A DNA stretch of 64,000 nucleotides, from contig JAHFDZ010000001.1 of assembly GCA_023248745.1 (NCBI GenBank), forward strand, positions 1 to 64,000. Reading direction: 5' to 3'. This DNA is from Myxococcales bacterium. Lineage in GTDB: Bacteria; Myxococcota_A; Polyangia; Polyangiales; Polyangiaceae. Both the position numbers and the translations under genes were made by a program. Shown here piece after piece: positions 17,501 to 26,955 of the stretch. Position 1 is the stretch's first letter, and each line of letters opens with the position of its first letter. Under the pieces are notes generated by a model, which saw only the letters and a list, made by a program, of their open reading frames with translations, was not told the origin of the DNA and did no database searches.

Positions 17501-18555
17501 GCCGTCGCCACCGATCCCAACGTCCGCTTCAGCGTTCCGCTCGCCCATGCGACGACAATGATGATGATCGCTTTGAGAACATCCATCACCTCCATCGGAA
17601 GAACGCCATTGAGCGATAGACCTCCTTGCTCAAGCGTCGCGAGGACGAGGGCCGAGATCACGATGCCCTCTGGACGTCCGTCCCCAAGAATCGCAACGGC
17701 GATACCGGCAAAACCTACGCCCGCGCCAAGGCCTAACTCGTAGTAGCCCTTGAACCCAAACACCGCCCCAAGCGGAACAAGCGCAGCGATCGCACCCGAA
17801 ACGAGCATGGCTTGAACGATCCTTCGCTTGATCGGAACGCGCGCGGCTTCGCATGCGCGAGGTCCATTCGCGATAAGCGCCAGCTCACGACCCATTACGG
17901 TCCGACGTAAAACCACGCCAGCTAAAAGCACGACGGCCAGTCCCACGAAGAGCGCGATGCTCACCGCGCTCCCACGAAATTTCGAGAGGCGGATCGCATC
18001 CAGTCTCGCGAGGTGCAGCGGTACATCGGCAGTGCGAACCGTACCGCGAAGCGCGAGACCTGACGCCAGCGCGAACCCAATGATCGCGTCTGCAATGCGG
18101 TTCAAAACGATCGTGGACACGACTTCATGCGCTCCAAAGCGCACCTTCAACAAAGCCGGAATCAAGGCCCAGAGGCAACCGATCGTCAAGGACGTTGCCA
18201 AAATGACGATCCAATGTGCGATCACGAATAGAAAATGCGCACTGTGCGATCCATTTTGAACGGCCCGTGAAAACAACGTCGCCATTGCCGCGGAGCCCAG
18301 ACCCGCAAGTGCCGCTTGCCCTTCTACGCCCACGTTAAAGAGGCCTGCACGCAGCGCAAACGTGACCGCTGCACCGGCAAGCATCAGCGGTGTAGCTTTG
18401 TAGAGCACTTGCCCAGCGCCGTACCAGGTACCCCAGGTGCCGCGGTACAGAATGACGAGCAACTGCAAAGGCGACTCGCCGTATGCCAGCGCCGCCAAAT
18501 TGAACGCGAGCCAGGCGGCACACAATCCGATGAGGCCGGCCGTGAGCGCCTTCAT
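17497..18555 (-). CDS. Nucleoside-type ABC transporter permease (first permease)
   Basis: 352 residues, about ten membrane helices, NupP/YufP-like. The motifs FNVGVEGQAALAG and GPRACEAARVPIKR correspond to the conserved EGQ region and the cytoplasmic coupling helix of branched-chain/nucleoside permeases. Both ends overlap neighbouring genes by ATGA, so the complex is made from a single message. A hydrophobic extension at the N-terminus is typical of the first permease. Confidence 0.88.
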   Translation of the reverse strand: MKALTAGLIGLCAAWLAFNLAALAYGESPLQLLVILYRGTWGTWYGAGQVLYKATPLMLAGAAVTFALRAGLFNVGVEGQAALAGLGSAAMATLFSRAVQNGSHSAHFLFVIAHWIVILATSLTIGCLWALIPALLKVRFGAHEVVSTIVLNRIADAIIGFALASGLALRGTVRTADVPLHLARLDAIRLSKFRGSAVSIALFVGLAVVLLAGVVLRRTVMGRELALIANGPRACEAARVPIKRRIVQAMLVSGAIAALVPLGAVFGFKGYYELGLGAGVGFAGIAVAILGDGRPEGIVISALVLATLEQGGLSLNGVLPMEVMDVLKAIIIIVVAWASGTLKRTLGSVATA

Positions 18556-20003
18556 GCGGTGCCTCCGAGCATCAGCACACCAAATTCCTCGTCCGATAGC
18601 CCAGAATCAAAGCTACCGACGATTCTTCCCTTTGCGATCACCGCGATACGGTCGCAGTGCGTTCGAAGCTCGTTGAGGTCTGCACTCATCACGAGCGTCG
18701 CAACACCCGCCGCAGCTGCACGATCAATTTGCTCCCACAGCCCGGAGGCTGCCTCAACGTCGACACCACGCGTGGGATGGGCAATCACAAGCGCTCGCGC
18801 TCCGTTTGCAACCGCCTGCAGCGCCCGAGCAACCACAATCTTTTGCTGATTTCCGCCGGAAAGTGCGCGCGTCTTAATGGTCACATCGGGAGGCTCGATT
18901 CCCGCAAGGAATGCAAGTGCGTCGGCGCGACGTCGCACGTTGCCTTCGTCGATGAAGCCGCGATGGGCACTGCGTTCGAGGTCACCGAGCAATAGATTGT
19001 CTTCAACAGAGGCCTCCATCACGAGTCCTTCAGTCTGTCGATCGCCATAGACCATCGCGACATTTGAAGGCGTGATGGTACCGCTTTCTAATTCTCTAAG
19101 GCCTCCGATGGCCTCAAGCAGCTCTTCTTGACCGTTGCCTTCGACGCCCGCGAGCCCAACAATTTCGCCTGCCCGCACCTCAAGTGAGGCGCCTCGCAAA
19201 CGTGGAGGAACGCAGACATTCGAAAGGCAGAGCACTGGCTCGCCACACGCACGCACTGTCTTGCGCCGCGTTGCTACTTCTTCTTTGCCCATGATCGCGG
19301 AGGCCAGCGCATGGGTGGAAGCCGGGGCCTGCAAAAAGTTAAACTCCTTGACGACTTTCCCATGACGCAACACGACAGCTGAAGCGCCATGCCGAACAAC
19401 CTCGTCCAACTTGTGGCTGACAACGATGACGCATCGCCCTCGACCGACGAGCGCTTGCAACGCCTCGTACAATCGGGTGGCTTCCTGAGGCGTGAGTACG
19501 GCCGTTGGCTCATCGAGAACAATCACGCGCGCATCGCGATAAAGCGCTCTCCCGATCTCGAGGCGTTGCTTGTCGCCAACGTCGAGCGCGCCCACACGCG
19601 TATCGAGGTCAATCGAAAAACCTAACTCGTCAAGCGCCTTTCCTGTCTTCCGCTTTGCAAGATCCCAATCGATGCGTCCAAAACGCACAGGCTCATTGCC
19701 GAGCACAACGTTCTCAATTGCAGTCATCTCGTTGATCAACGCAAAGTGCTGCGCAACCATCGCAACACCACGATTTGCAGCCTCGCGGGTCGTAAAGGTG
19801 GCGAGCGGCACGCCGCCAATGGCGATCACTCCCCGATCGGGCGCAAGCAATCCTGTCGCGCAACGAAGCAACGTGCTCTTGCCAGCACCGTTTTCTCCCA
19901 GCACAAAACTTAGCGCATGGTCAGGCAAATTGACCGTAACGTCTGAGACAGCCGCTTTGCCCGAGAAACTCTTACTGACGTCGCTGAATGAGATCGCCGT
20001 CAA
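18552..20003 (-). CDS. Nucleoside-type ABC transporter ATP-binding protein (tandem NBD)
   Basis: 483 residues with two fused nucleotide-binding domains. The first NBD has Walker A GENGAGKST, signature LDVGDKQRLEIGRAL and Walker B VIVLDEPTA. The second has a non-canonical Walker A (GVEGNGQEELLE), signature LSGGNQQKIVVARAL and LVIAHPTRGVDVEA, the usual asymmetric pattern of NupO/RbsA/MglA-type ATPases. It drives import through the two downstream permeases. No BMP-type substrate-binding lipoprotein is in the operon; it may be encoded elsewhere. Confidence 0.92.
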   Translation of the reverse strand: MTAISFSDVSKSFSGKAAVSDVTVNLPDHALSFVLGENGAGKSTLLRCATGLLAPDRGVIAIGGVPLATFTTREAANRGVAMVAQHFALINEMTAIENVVLGNEPVRFGRIDWDLAKRKTGKALDELGFSIDLDTRVGALDVGDKQRLEIGRALYRDARVIVLDEPTAVLTPQEATRLYEALQALVGRGRCVIVVSHKLDEVVRHGASAVVLRHGKVVKEFNFLQAPASTHALASAIMGKEEVATRRKTVRACGEPVLCLSNVCVPPRLRGASLEVRAGEIVGLAGVEGNGQEELLEAIGGLRELESGTITPSNVAMVYGDRQTEGLVMEASVEDNLLLGDLERSAHRGFIDEGNVRRRADALAFLAGIEPPDVTIKTRALSGGNQQKIVVARALQAVANGARALVIAHPTRGVDVEAASGLWEQIDRAAAAGVATLVMSADLNELRTHCDRIAVIAKGRIVGSFDSGLSDEEFGVLMLGGTA

Positions 20004-20033
20004 TTTGCCCGCCAGATCGTCAACGCGTCGGTC

Positions 20034-21053
20034 TTACCCGGCAATGCTTCGGACATGCGGCCGCACGACACCACGCAATGCAACACTATCTGATGATCGA
20101 GGTGCGCTATCGCAAGACGCCTGTTCGAGACCCGGGCGAAGCGAAGCCGTTCGTAAGATCATTTCGCAAAGCGTGCCGTAGTCAATGCCGGCACTTGCCG
20201 CGATTTTGGGCAACAGCGAGGTTTCGGTCAAACCGGGCGAAGTGTTCACCTCGAGCACGTATTCGTTCTCACCCTCGGTCACGAGAAGATCGACACGACA
20301 TGCGCCCGAACATTCGAGGGCGCGATAAGCACGAAGCGCAAGATTCATGACGCCGCCAGCGCGCGTTGCATCAAGCCGCGGCGGGCAGATCGTATCGCTG
20401 AGCCCTGGTGTGTACTTCGCTTCGTAATCAAAGATGCCGTTGTGCGAAACGATCTCAATGCCGCCCAATACGCGGCCGTCAAGAATGCCGACGTGCACTT
20501 CCATCCCTTTCACGTAGCGTTCGACAAGCAAATTCGAATCGTGCGCGAGGCCGAGCTGAATCGCACTGCGCAACTCTCCCATGTCGTTCGCGCGCGCGAG
20601 ACCGACACTCGATCCTTCGTTCCGCGGCTTTACGATTACGGGGAAGCCAAAGCTGCCATGAACAACATCGAGAGCGTCGAGCGTCTCTTCGGTGGCAACG
20701 TAGTAAGGCGGCGTTGGAACGTTATGTAACCGGAACAGTTCCTTTGATTTCAGCTTGTCCATTGCTAGTGCCGAAGCGAGCACACCCGAACCGGTATAGG
20801 GAATCTGCATCCATTCGAGGAGCCCCTGCACGCACCCGTCTTCGCCACCTCGACCGTGGAGCGCGAGAAACGCAATATTGATGTTCGCCTTGCGGATCAA
20901 AATGTCGAGCGGCGCGCAATCATGATCGATCACGATCTTGACCACATCGTATCCGCGATCGGCAAGCGCGCTCGCCACGCCTTCACCTGTGGAGAGAGAC
21001 ACCCGGCGCTCCGCGCCTAGGCCACCCATCAACACCCCGATGCGTTCTTTCAT
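20034..21053 (-). CDS. ddl: D-alanine--D-alanine ligase
   Basis: 339 residues of the ATP-grasp superfamily. The substrate-binding ALHGRGGEDGCVQGLLE, the GSSVGL loop, and the metal/ATP-binding EYVLEVNTSPGLTETSLLPK are diagnostic for Ddl, which joins two D-Ala for peptidoglycan precursor synthesis. ATG 21053 has a GAGGAGCGAG ribosome-binding site; the ORF-track start 21086 is dropped. It is the first gene of the operon with the nucleoside transporter, 31 bp before the ATPase. About 30 C-terminal residues beyond the core look unconserved. Confidence 0.94.
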   Translation of the reverse strand: MKERIGVLMGGLGAERRVSLSTGEGVASALADRGYDVVKIVIDHDCAPLDILIRKANINIAFLALHGRGGEDGCVQGLLEWMQIPYTGSGVLASALAMDKLKSKELFRLHNVPTPPYYVATEETLDALDVVHGSFGFPVIVKPRNEGSSVGLARANDMGELRSAIQLGLAHDSNLLVERYVKGMEVHVGILDGRVLGGIEIVSHNGIFDYEAKYTPGLSDTICPPRLDATRAGGVMNLALRAYRALECSGACRVDLLVTEGENEYVLEVNTSPGLTETSLLPKIAASAGIDYGTLCEMILRTASLRPGLEQASCDSAPRSSDSVALRGVVRPHVRSIAG

Positions 21054-21246
21054 CGACTCGCTCCTCGTCGCAAAGGCAATAAGCAAGCGTTACGCCAACT
21101 TGCTCGTGCCGCGATCACGCCGCCTCTGCCGACGACGACGCGAACGCTCGTTTGAACGCGTGTGCAAACAGCCACACGTATTCGACAAAAGCCACACTCT
21201 TTCGCATATCAAGTCGTCGTTTGGTAGGGCAACTTCTGCGGTGGCG

Positions 21247-22044
21247 TCAATCGATCTCAACGACAATAGCCGTGATGTTGTCTTTGCCCCCGCGGCCGTT
21301 CGCAAGATCAATCAGCTTCGTCGTTGCGGCCTCTGCACCGAGCGGAATGATCGCATCAAGGTCGCCCGGCTTCATGTAACCGTGCAGGCCATCGCTACAC
21401 AAAAGAAAGCGTTGTCCCGCCTCGAGTTCGACGAGGCCCGTGTCGACTTGCACGTAGTCACGATTGCCGACAGCCCGGGTGATGACGTTCTTGTGCGGTG
21501 ACTTCTTGGCTTCCTGCTCGGTGATGAGTCCGTGTTTAATTTGCCAAGCGACGAGCGTGTGGTCTTCGGTGAGTTGGTCAACTGTGTTGCCAATCACGCG
21601 GTAGATGCGACTGTCTCCCACCTGCGCCGTAATCGCGAAATCACCCAGCACGAGGAGCGCACTAATCGTGGTGCCCATCCCGCTCTTCTTGCTATCGAGT
21701 TCGGCGATCGAAAAGACCATGTAGGTTGCGGCTTGCACCGCGCTCTCGAGCAAACGGAATGCGGCACGAACGTGTCCTTCGACGAGCGGCACATTCAGCG
21801 GCTTGAGCTCACCGATGCCGCGCTTGACCATTCCGTAAATCGTGTCGACAGCTTCGCTACTCGCAACCTCGCCAGCGGCATGCCCGCCCATTCCGTCTGC
21901 AACGACGTAGAGGCCGAGGCGATCGTCGCGGAAGAATGCATCTTCGTTCGAAGGCCTTTTGCGTCCGAGATCGGAAAGTCCGTGACTGAGCCGACGAAAT
22001 GAACTTCGTGCGATCTCAGGAAGCGGCGACGTGCGCGGCACCAT
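21247..22044 (-). CDS. PP2C-family Ser/Thr protein phosphatase (Stp1/PrpC type)
   Basis: 265 residues. PPM motifs are complete: RPSNEDAFF, VADGMGGHAAGEVAS, GMGTTISALL, VGDSRIY, FLLCSDGLHGYM and GGKDNITAIVVEID. These give the Asp residues that hold the Mn/Mg pair. Such phosphatases reverse bacterial Hanks-type kinases; candidate partners include the kinase at 50705-52183, though it is not linked. The 193-bp gap downstream, before ddl, contains no obvious gene or signal. Confidence 0.93.
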   Translation of the reverse strand: MVPRTSPLPEIARSSFRRLSHGLSDLGRKRPSNEDAFFRDDRLGLYVVADGMGGHAAGEVASSEAVDTIYGMVKRGIGELKPLNVPLVEGHVRAAFRLLESAVQAATYMVFSIAELDSKKSGMGTTISALLVLGDFAITAQVGDSRIYRVIGNTVDQLTEDHTLVAWQIKHGLITEQEAKKSPHKNVITRAVGNRDYVQVDTGLVELEAGQRFLLCSDGLHGYMKPGDLDAIIPLGAEAATTKLIDLANGRGGKDNITAIVVEID

Positions 22045-22133
22045 ATTGAATATGAGTATATCGCTGCAACCTGCATCCGGCCCTTAATTGTAAACGCACC
22101 GGATCTGAAGCGTCCTATAACCGTGGGCCGCGC
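22045..22133. promoter_or_regulatory. Divergent promoter region, PP2C / M16 protease
   Basis: An 89-bp AT-rich gap between divergent genes. ATCCGG (22075-22080) and CCGGAT (22099-22104) form an inverted repeat around an 18-bp AT-rich centre (CTTAATTGTAAA). A TATAAC at 22116-22121 is a plausible -10 for the M16 gene. No convincing -35 is positioned for it. The regulator is unknown. Confidence 0.4.
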
Positions 22134-23468
22134 ATGCCTACACCTACATTCCTCGACAAGCTGAACGCTAAGGCGTCCCCCAATGCGCGTTTGCGTTGGG
22201 CAGGTGACCATCCTTTTGGACGCGATCGCGTCATGCGATACGAGCTCGGAAATGGACTCACGGTCCTTCTCCTGGTCGACAGGTCAGCTCCTGTTGTGAG
22301 CTATGCAACTTGGTATCGCGTCGGCTCAAGGCACGAAAAACCAGGAAAAACCGGACTTGCTCACTTTTTCGAACACTTGATGTTCAATGAAACCGAGCAC
22401 CTCAAAGCGGGCGAGTTCGATCGAAAGCTGGAAGAAAGCGGTGCCGAGTCGAACGCGGCAACTTGGCTCGACTGGACCTACTACTACGAAGCGCTCCCTG
22501 CCGACCGCGTAGGCCTTGCCATCAAGCTTGAAGCCGATCGCATGTCGCACCTCGTTCTTCGTGAGCCCCAGGTGGAAAGCGAGCGCGAAGTGGTGTCAAA
22601 CGAGCGTCGCATGCGGGTCGACGACGATCCTGACGGCATCGCCAACGAGCTGCTCTACAAACTCGCCTACACGAAGCACTCGTACCATTGGCCAACGATT
22701 GGCTGGATGGAGGACATCAAGGCGTACACGCCCGCCGACTGCGAAGCCTTCTACCGCGCGTTCTATGCGCCCAACAACGCAACGGTCGTCATTGTCGGTG
22801 ACATCAAGCCGCAAAGTGTCCTCGCAAAGTTACAAAAAGCGTACGGCGAAATTCCGTCCTCCGTCGTACCTCCCGAAGACATCGCACCGGAGCCCCCACA
22901 ACTCGAGCCTCGAAGCGTCGAAGTCGTCAAGCCAACGACAAACGAAAAGGTGTTCATCGGCTACATGGGCCCATCTCTTGGCGACCACGATCACACGCCG
23001 CTCAATGTACTCGCGGAGATTATGTCCGGTGGACGGGCATCGCGGCTCTACACCAAGCTCGTCACCGAAAAAGAAATCGCAACCGAGCCTCGCTGCTGGG
23101 CGGCCACATTTCGTGATCCCGGCATCTTTGAAATCACGGCCGCAGCGCGTGACGGGCACACCGCGAGAGAGCTCGAACAAGTGATCGTCAGTGAAATTGA
23201 CAAATTGAGTACAGAACTCGTTACCGACGAAGAACTCGAGCGCGCGAAGGCAAGGCTCGAACTGTCGCAAGTGCAATCGCTCGAGACCGCAAGCGGCAAA
23301 GCCGAACAGATTGGCTTCTATGAAACCGTGCTCGGAGAGCCAAGCGCGGCGTTCATCCGGCTAGAGGCGACACGAAAGGTCAAGAAAGAGGACATTCGCC
23401 GCGTAGCCCGCCGCTACCTCGTCGAACGTGCGCGAAATACCGTCTACCTACTTCCCGAGGCTCCCTGA
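22134..23468 (+). CDS. M16-family zinc metallopeptidase (catalytic subunit)
   Basis: 444 residues with the inverted zinc motif HFFEHLMF (HxxEH) at about residue 75 and the downstream Glu in EREVVSNERR. This is the pitrilysin/processing-peptidase fold, in half-size (two-domain) form. No signal peptide is evident, so a cytoplasmic or unconventional location is implied. It overlaps by one base (TGATG) with a second M16 protein that lacks the metal motif; such pairs form alpha/beta heterodimers as in mitochondrial processing peptidase. Confidence 0.92.
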   Translation: MPTPTFLDKLNAKASPNARLRWAGDHPFGRDRVMRYELGNGLTVLLLVDRSAPVVSYATWYRVGSRHEKPGKTGLAHFFEHLMFNETEHLKAGEFDRKLEESGAESNAATWLDWTYYYEALPADRVGLAIKLEADRMSHLVLREPQVESEREVVSNERRMRVDDDPDGIANELLYKLAYTKHSYHWPTIGWMEDIKAYTPADCEAFYRAFYAPNNATVVIVGDIKPQSVLAKLQKAYGEIPSSVVPPEDIAPEPPQLEPRSVEVVKPTTNEKVFIGYMGPSLGDHDHTPLNVLAEIMSGGRASRLYTKLVTEKEIATEPRCWAATFRDPGIFEITAAARDGHTARELEQVIVSEIDKLSTELVTDEELERAKARLELSQVQSLETASGKAEQIGFYETVLGEPSAAFIRLEATRKVKKEDIRRVARRYLVERARNTVYLLPEAP

Positions 23469-24778
23469 TGCCAGAGTCACAAACACTGAGTAGCGGCACG
23501 AGCCTGATCGTCGAATCGGCGCATACCGTTCCGCTCGTCTCTATGGTGATCGCACTACGCACGGGTCCGGCGCACGATCCAACGGACCGACTCGGCTTGG
23601 CACGTATTGCCCTGCGCATGCTTCGACGCGGAACGAGTAAGCTCACTTCACGCGCGATCGATGAGCGCATCGATTTGCTTGGTGCAGAACTCGCTGTGGA
23701 CACATCGTCGACTTCAATCGCGATGCATGCGCAGGTGATCTCCCGCAATTTCGGCGCCTTCATCGAACTGCTTACCGAGCTACTCAGCGATCCAAAAACC
23801 GACACAGACGAACTCGAGCGCCTCAAGCGTGAAACTCTCGCCGAGATTACGGAGTCTCTCGACAGCGATCGCGGCCTTGCGCAGCGCGCGTTTTCGCGAG
23901 GCTTCTTTGGCGATCATCCTTACGGACGGCCCGGAAACGGAACGTTGGCTACCGTCGGCCACATCACACAAGACGACGTGAAGCGCTACTACACCACGCA
24001 CCTCGTCCACGGCAACGTCGTGATCGGACTCTCCGGCGACGTAACTTCTGCGCAAGCAATTGACGCCGCGAATGCACTTTCGAACGCGCTTCGCACGGGT
24101 AAGCCGCTTGTCGATTCAGTCGGACCTCCACTCATGCCAGACGGCCGCACCATTTGGTTTGCGGACAAGCCCGATCGTACGCAGTCGCAACTCGTGGTCG
24201 GCACGCTGGGCACGTCGGCAAAAGATCCCGACCACCACGCGCTCATCGTTGCGAACGCAATCTTCGGTGGCACATTTACGTCGCGCCTCATGCGTGAAGT
24301 GAGAAGCAAGCGCGGATGGTCGTATGGCGCGAGCTCTCGCTTAAGCCTCGAAAGAGCGCGGCACGCATTTGCAATGTCGACGGCACCGGGTACAGCCGAC
24401 ACAGGGCCGTGCCTAGCGCTGATGATCAAGTTGCTCGAAGCGTGGGTCGAAAACGGCGTAACACCGCGCGAAACGAGCTTCATTCAGCGGTATCTCGTTC
24501 GTTCGCATGCCTTCGACGAAGATACTGCAGCCAAGAGGTTACATTTATCCGTCGACACAGAACTCCTTGGCCTTCCGGCAGATTATTATCGTAACTACAA
24601 AAGTTCTATTTCTGCCGTGACGCCAGAAGCGGCCTCCCAAGCTGTGAAGAAGCGCCTCTCGGCCTCTAACTTGGTGATCGCCATTTCAGGAACAGCAAGC
24701 GACACGCTCGATGCAGTTACAAAAGCCGTGCCCGACTTAGCGGGTGCGCACGTGCTGCCGTTTGCAGAGCTTGGGTAG
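23468..24778 (+). CDS. M16-family protein, non-catalytic partner
   Basis: 436 residues with M16 fold features. The R/Y substrate-binding region SKRGWSYGASS lies in the C-terminal half, and FGDHPYGRPGNGT is present. The HxxEH region is replaced by LGLARIALRMLRRG, so zinc binding is lost. It is therefore the likely structural/substrate-recognition subunit for the preceding protease. No signal peptide. It converges on the barrel gene 10 bp downstream. Confidence 0.88.
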   Translation: MPESQTLSSGTSLIVESAHTVPLVSMVIALRTGPAHDPTDRLGLARIALRMLRRGTSKLTSRAIDERIDLLGAELAVDTSSTSIAMHAQVISRNFGAFIELLTELLSDPKTDTDELERLKRETLAEITESLDSDRGLAQRAFSRGFFGDHPYGRPGNGTLATVGHITQDDVKRYYTTHLVHGNVVIGLSGDVTSAQAIDAANALSNALRTGKPLVDSVGPPLMPDGRTIWFADKPDRTQSQLVVGTLGTSAKDPDHHALIVANAIFGGTFTSRLMREVRSKRGWSYGASSRLSLERARHAFAMSTAPGTADTGPCLALMIKLLEAWVENGVTPRETSFIQRYLVRSHAFDEDTAAKRLHLSVDTELLGLPADYYRNYKSSISAVTPEAASQAVKKRLSASNLVIAISGTASDTLDAVTKAVPDLAGAHVLPFAELG

Positions 24779-24787
24779 TGAGCGCAG

Positions 24788-25687
24788 TCACCAGGCGAAG
24801 CCGACCCCTGTCTCAAGTCGAAGCATCGGCGCAGCCCACTGCCGAACGACGCGATCGGCGAAAGCGATCTCCGCCGGAGGTAGGCCGACACCGACCGCAG
24901 CGGAAACTGGGATGTACCAATGATCTCCAAGGTTGATCCCCGATTCGATCCTCGCAAATGAGAGTGCGCTCCACTTCGTCTCTCGCTTGCCCACAAAGCC
25001 GCTTTCCGCGCTCCCGCTCACCACAATGTTGGATGCCGCAAGTCCGACGCTGACGCGAAGCCGTAAGACGTCGTCAATCAACCTAATTGTCAAGCTACTT
25101 GCCAAACTAGAAGAGCCAAGTGACGTCGTCCCTTCTGGACCGTGCACGAACCCCAGGGCAATCGGCAGGGTGCCTTCAAGGTTGAGCCCAAGCATACGGC
25201 TTGGAAACCAGGTCACCCTTCCGGCAAGGTCCAATCCTGGCGTGCCTCCTTGCCAAACGACGCTCGGCATGACGCTCAGCTCAAACGAGCGAAGCGTGTT
25301 GCGACGCACGTGGGCCACTTCAGGCGGAGGGCGCACCCCTGTTGGCGTCGAAGCTGATGGTTGAGCGCTGGTCGTCGTCGGGGTCGCACCAGGATTGTTC
25401 GGCGGCTTGGGCGCTGGCTCCTCACCCGGCAAGAGCTCGAGCAGCGCCGCGCGAACGGCCTCTGCCAGCCTCACGCGATCATCACGCGTGAGTGCGCTAA
25501 AGACGCGCTTCTTGCCCGCAATCTCAACAACACACTCGCCTTCGCTTGCGCAACGCACGATTGCCTTCGCGTCACAGGGCGCGCTGCACACGGTGAGTTC
25601 GTTCGTGCGAAGCTCGACTTCGAGTTCCGGCGAGCCTCCTTCAACGAGTACGGCGCGTACGGCAGCAATAGCAAGAACACCGCTCAC
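24788..25687 (-). CDS. Probable outer-membrane beta-barrel protein with periplasmic N-domain
   Basis: 299 residues. A short hydrophobic N-terminus (VLAIAAVRAVLV) precedes a domain with four cysteines (VCSAPCDAKAIVRCASEGEC), then a Pro/Thr/Ser-rich linker (residues about 95-125). The last 170 residues alternate polar and hydrophobic residues and end in an aromatic (GVGFAW), as expected for an outer-membrane barrel terminus. It is the third gene of an ECF sigma-FecR operon, overlapping by ATGA. No family name is assigned. Confidence 0.6.
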   Translation of the reverse strand: MSGVLAIAAVRAVLVEGGSPELEVELRTNELTVCSAPCDAKAIVRCASEGECVVEIAGKKRVFSALTRDDRVRLAEAVRAALLELLPGEEPAPKPPNNPGATPTTTSAQPSASTPTGVRPPPEVAHVRRNTLRSFELSVMPSVVWQGGTPGLDLAGRVTWFPSRMLGLNLEGTLPIALGFVHGPEGTTSLGSSSLASSLTIRLIDDVLRLRVSVGLAASNIVVSGSAESGFVGKRETKWSALSFARIESGINLGDHWYIPVSAAVGVGLPPAEIAFADRVVRQWAAPMLRLETGVGFAW

Positions 25688-26955
25688 GGCGAGATGACAC
25701 TCCGCGCGTAGTCGGCATGCGCACCAGCAGGGAAGCGCGCCAGATAGTTACTCGCGTGCACTTTCGCCGTTGCGCGATCACCTCGCGCAACGCTCAGATC
25801 GATCAACCTCCCGAGCGCCTCTTGCGCAAAGGTGCCGCTTGGCTCGGCCTGAAGGTAGCGCGTAAACCACGAATACGCGTCGGCACCCGACGAGAGGCGC
25901 CCCAACTGGAACGCGGCTCTTGCGGCCTCGGGTGTACCCGCAAATTGGTCGACGACCGAACGATAGAGACGCACCGCACTTGCAGCGTCGCCTGCCAAAC
26001 GCGCAACCTCAGCGAGTTCGACTAGCTCTGGCGCCGTCGCATGATCGCTCGCCTGCACGCTCTTCGCTCTTCGCCACGCCTCGGCATACTGACGCGCCTT
26101 TGCAAGTTCGCGCCATGTGGGCTCTACCGTTGCGATCGGTGTCGAGGCGTCGGCTTCTTGAAGCGCATATGCAGACGGGATCTCTGTTGCAACGAGTGGT
26201 GCATGCGTTGGCTCTGGCTTGTCCGTCAATACAATTGACGATGCCGACACAGTCGGCATAGGCACAATCGATGGGGCAGACGCGGTGTCGCTCGGCGGCA
26301 CGACCGGAGAAGACGTCTTCTGCACGGCGAGCCCCTTGGGAACGCAGCTCCACTCCTGCGACTCACCCGCCACGAGCGCAACACCACTCGAAGGCAAGCA
26401 CGGCCCAAACACAACGACACGCCCCTCAAACATCTTCACCTGAACGCGCTGAGCCTCAGGATCCCACGCCGCGTCAAACGACGTGCCTGTTACGCGAATC
26501 GCAAAGTCACCTGCGAGCACAGACCAACGCGTTGCGTCTCGATGAACGACGTGCGCATGCAAGGACCCTCGCTCAAGACGCACTTCTGCGCCATAGGGGT
26601 GAAGAGATACAACGCGCGCTCTCCCCTGTTTCTCGGTTTGCACCTCGGAACCGTCGCTAAATGTAACACTCGTTCGCTCATTTTCGTTACCCCAGCTTTG
26701 CGAGACATCGAGCATTCGTCCTTCAACTTTGGCGATGAGCGTCTCGTTCTTGCGTTGCGATACGAAGAAGAGACCTGCAGCGGCAATGCTCGCAAGCAAA
26801 GCGCCGACAACGAGAGCACCGCGACGACGCTTCCGACGACGCGAATGCACATCGCTACGAATCGCTCGGAACTCTGCGTCGATTGACTGCTGCTCACGAG
26901 ACTCGAACCATCCATCGGAGGCGGTGCGCAATTTGGCCCATTGACTTTGGCTCAT
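25684..26955 (-). CDS. FecR-domain membrane protein with C-terminal TPR/tol-pal-like repeats
   Basis: 423 residues. Cytoplasmic basic N-terminus, one membrane helix at about 46-66 (GALVVGALLASIAAAGLFFV), then a FecR domain (SVTFSDGSEVQTEKQGRARV, RLERGSLHAHV, VTGTSFDAAW), then tetratricopeptide-like helices in the last 140 residues (SAVRLYRSVVDQF, TPEAARAAFQLGRL). FecR proteins are anti-sigma or signal-transducing partners of ECF factors. ATG 26955 overlaps the stop of the upstream sigma gene (ATGA). The TPR addition may recruit an extra partner. Confidence 0.85.
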   Translation of the reverse strand: MSQSQWAKLRTASDGWFESREQQSIDAEFRAIRSDVHSRRRKRRRGALVVGALLASIAAAGLFFVSQRKNETLIAKVEGRMLDVSQSWGNENERTSVTFSDGSEVQTEKQGRARVVSLHPYGAEVRLERGSLHAHVVHRDATRWSVLAGDFAIRVTGTSFDAAWDPEAQRVQVKMFEGRVVVFGPCLPSSGVALVAGESQEWSCVPKGLAVQKTSSPVVPPSDTASAPSIVPMPTVSASSIVLTDKPEPTHAPLVATEIPSAYALQEADASTPIATVEPTWRELAKARQYAEAWRRAKSVQASDHATAPELVELAEVARLAGDAASAVRLYRSVVDQFAGTPEAARAAFQLGRLSSGADAYSWFTRYLQAEPSGTFAQEALGRLIDLSVARGDRATAKVHASNYLARFPAGAHADYARSVISP

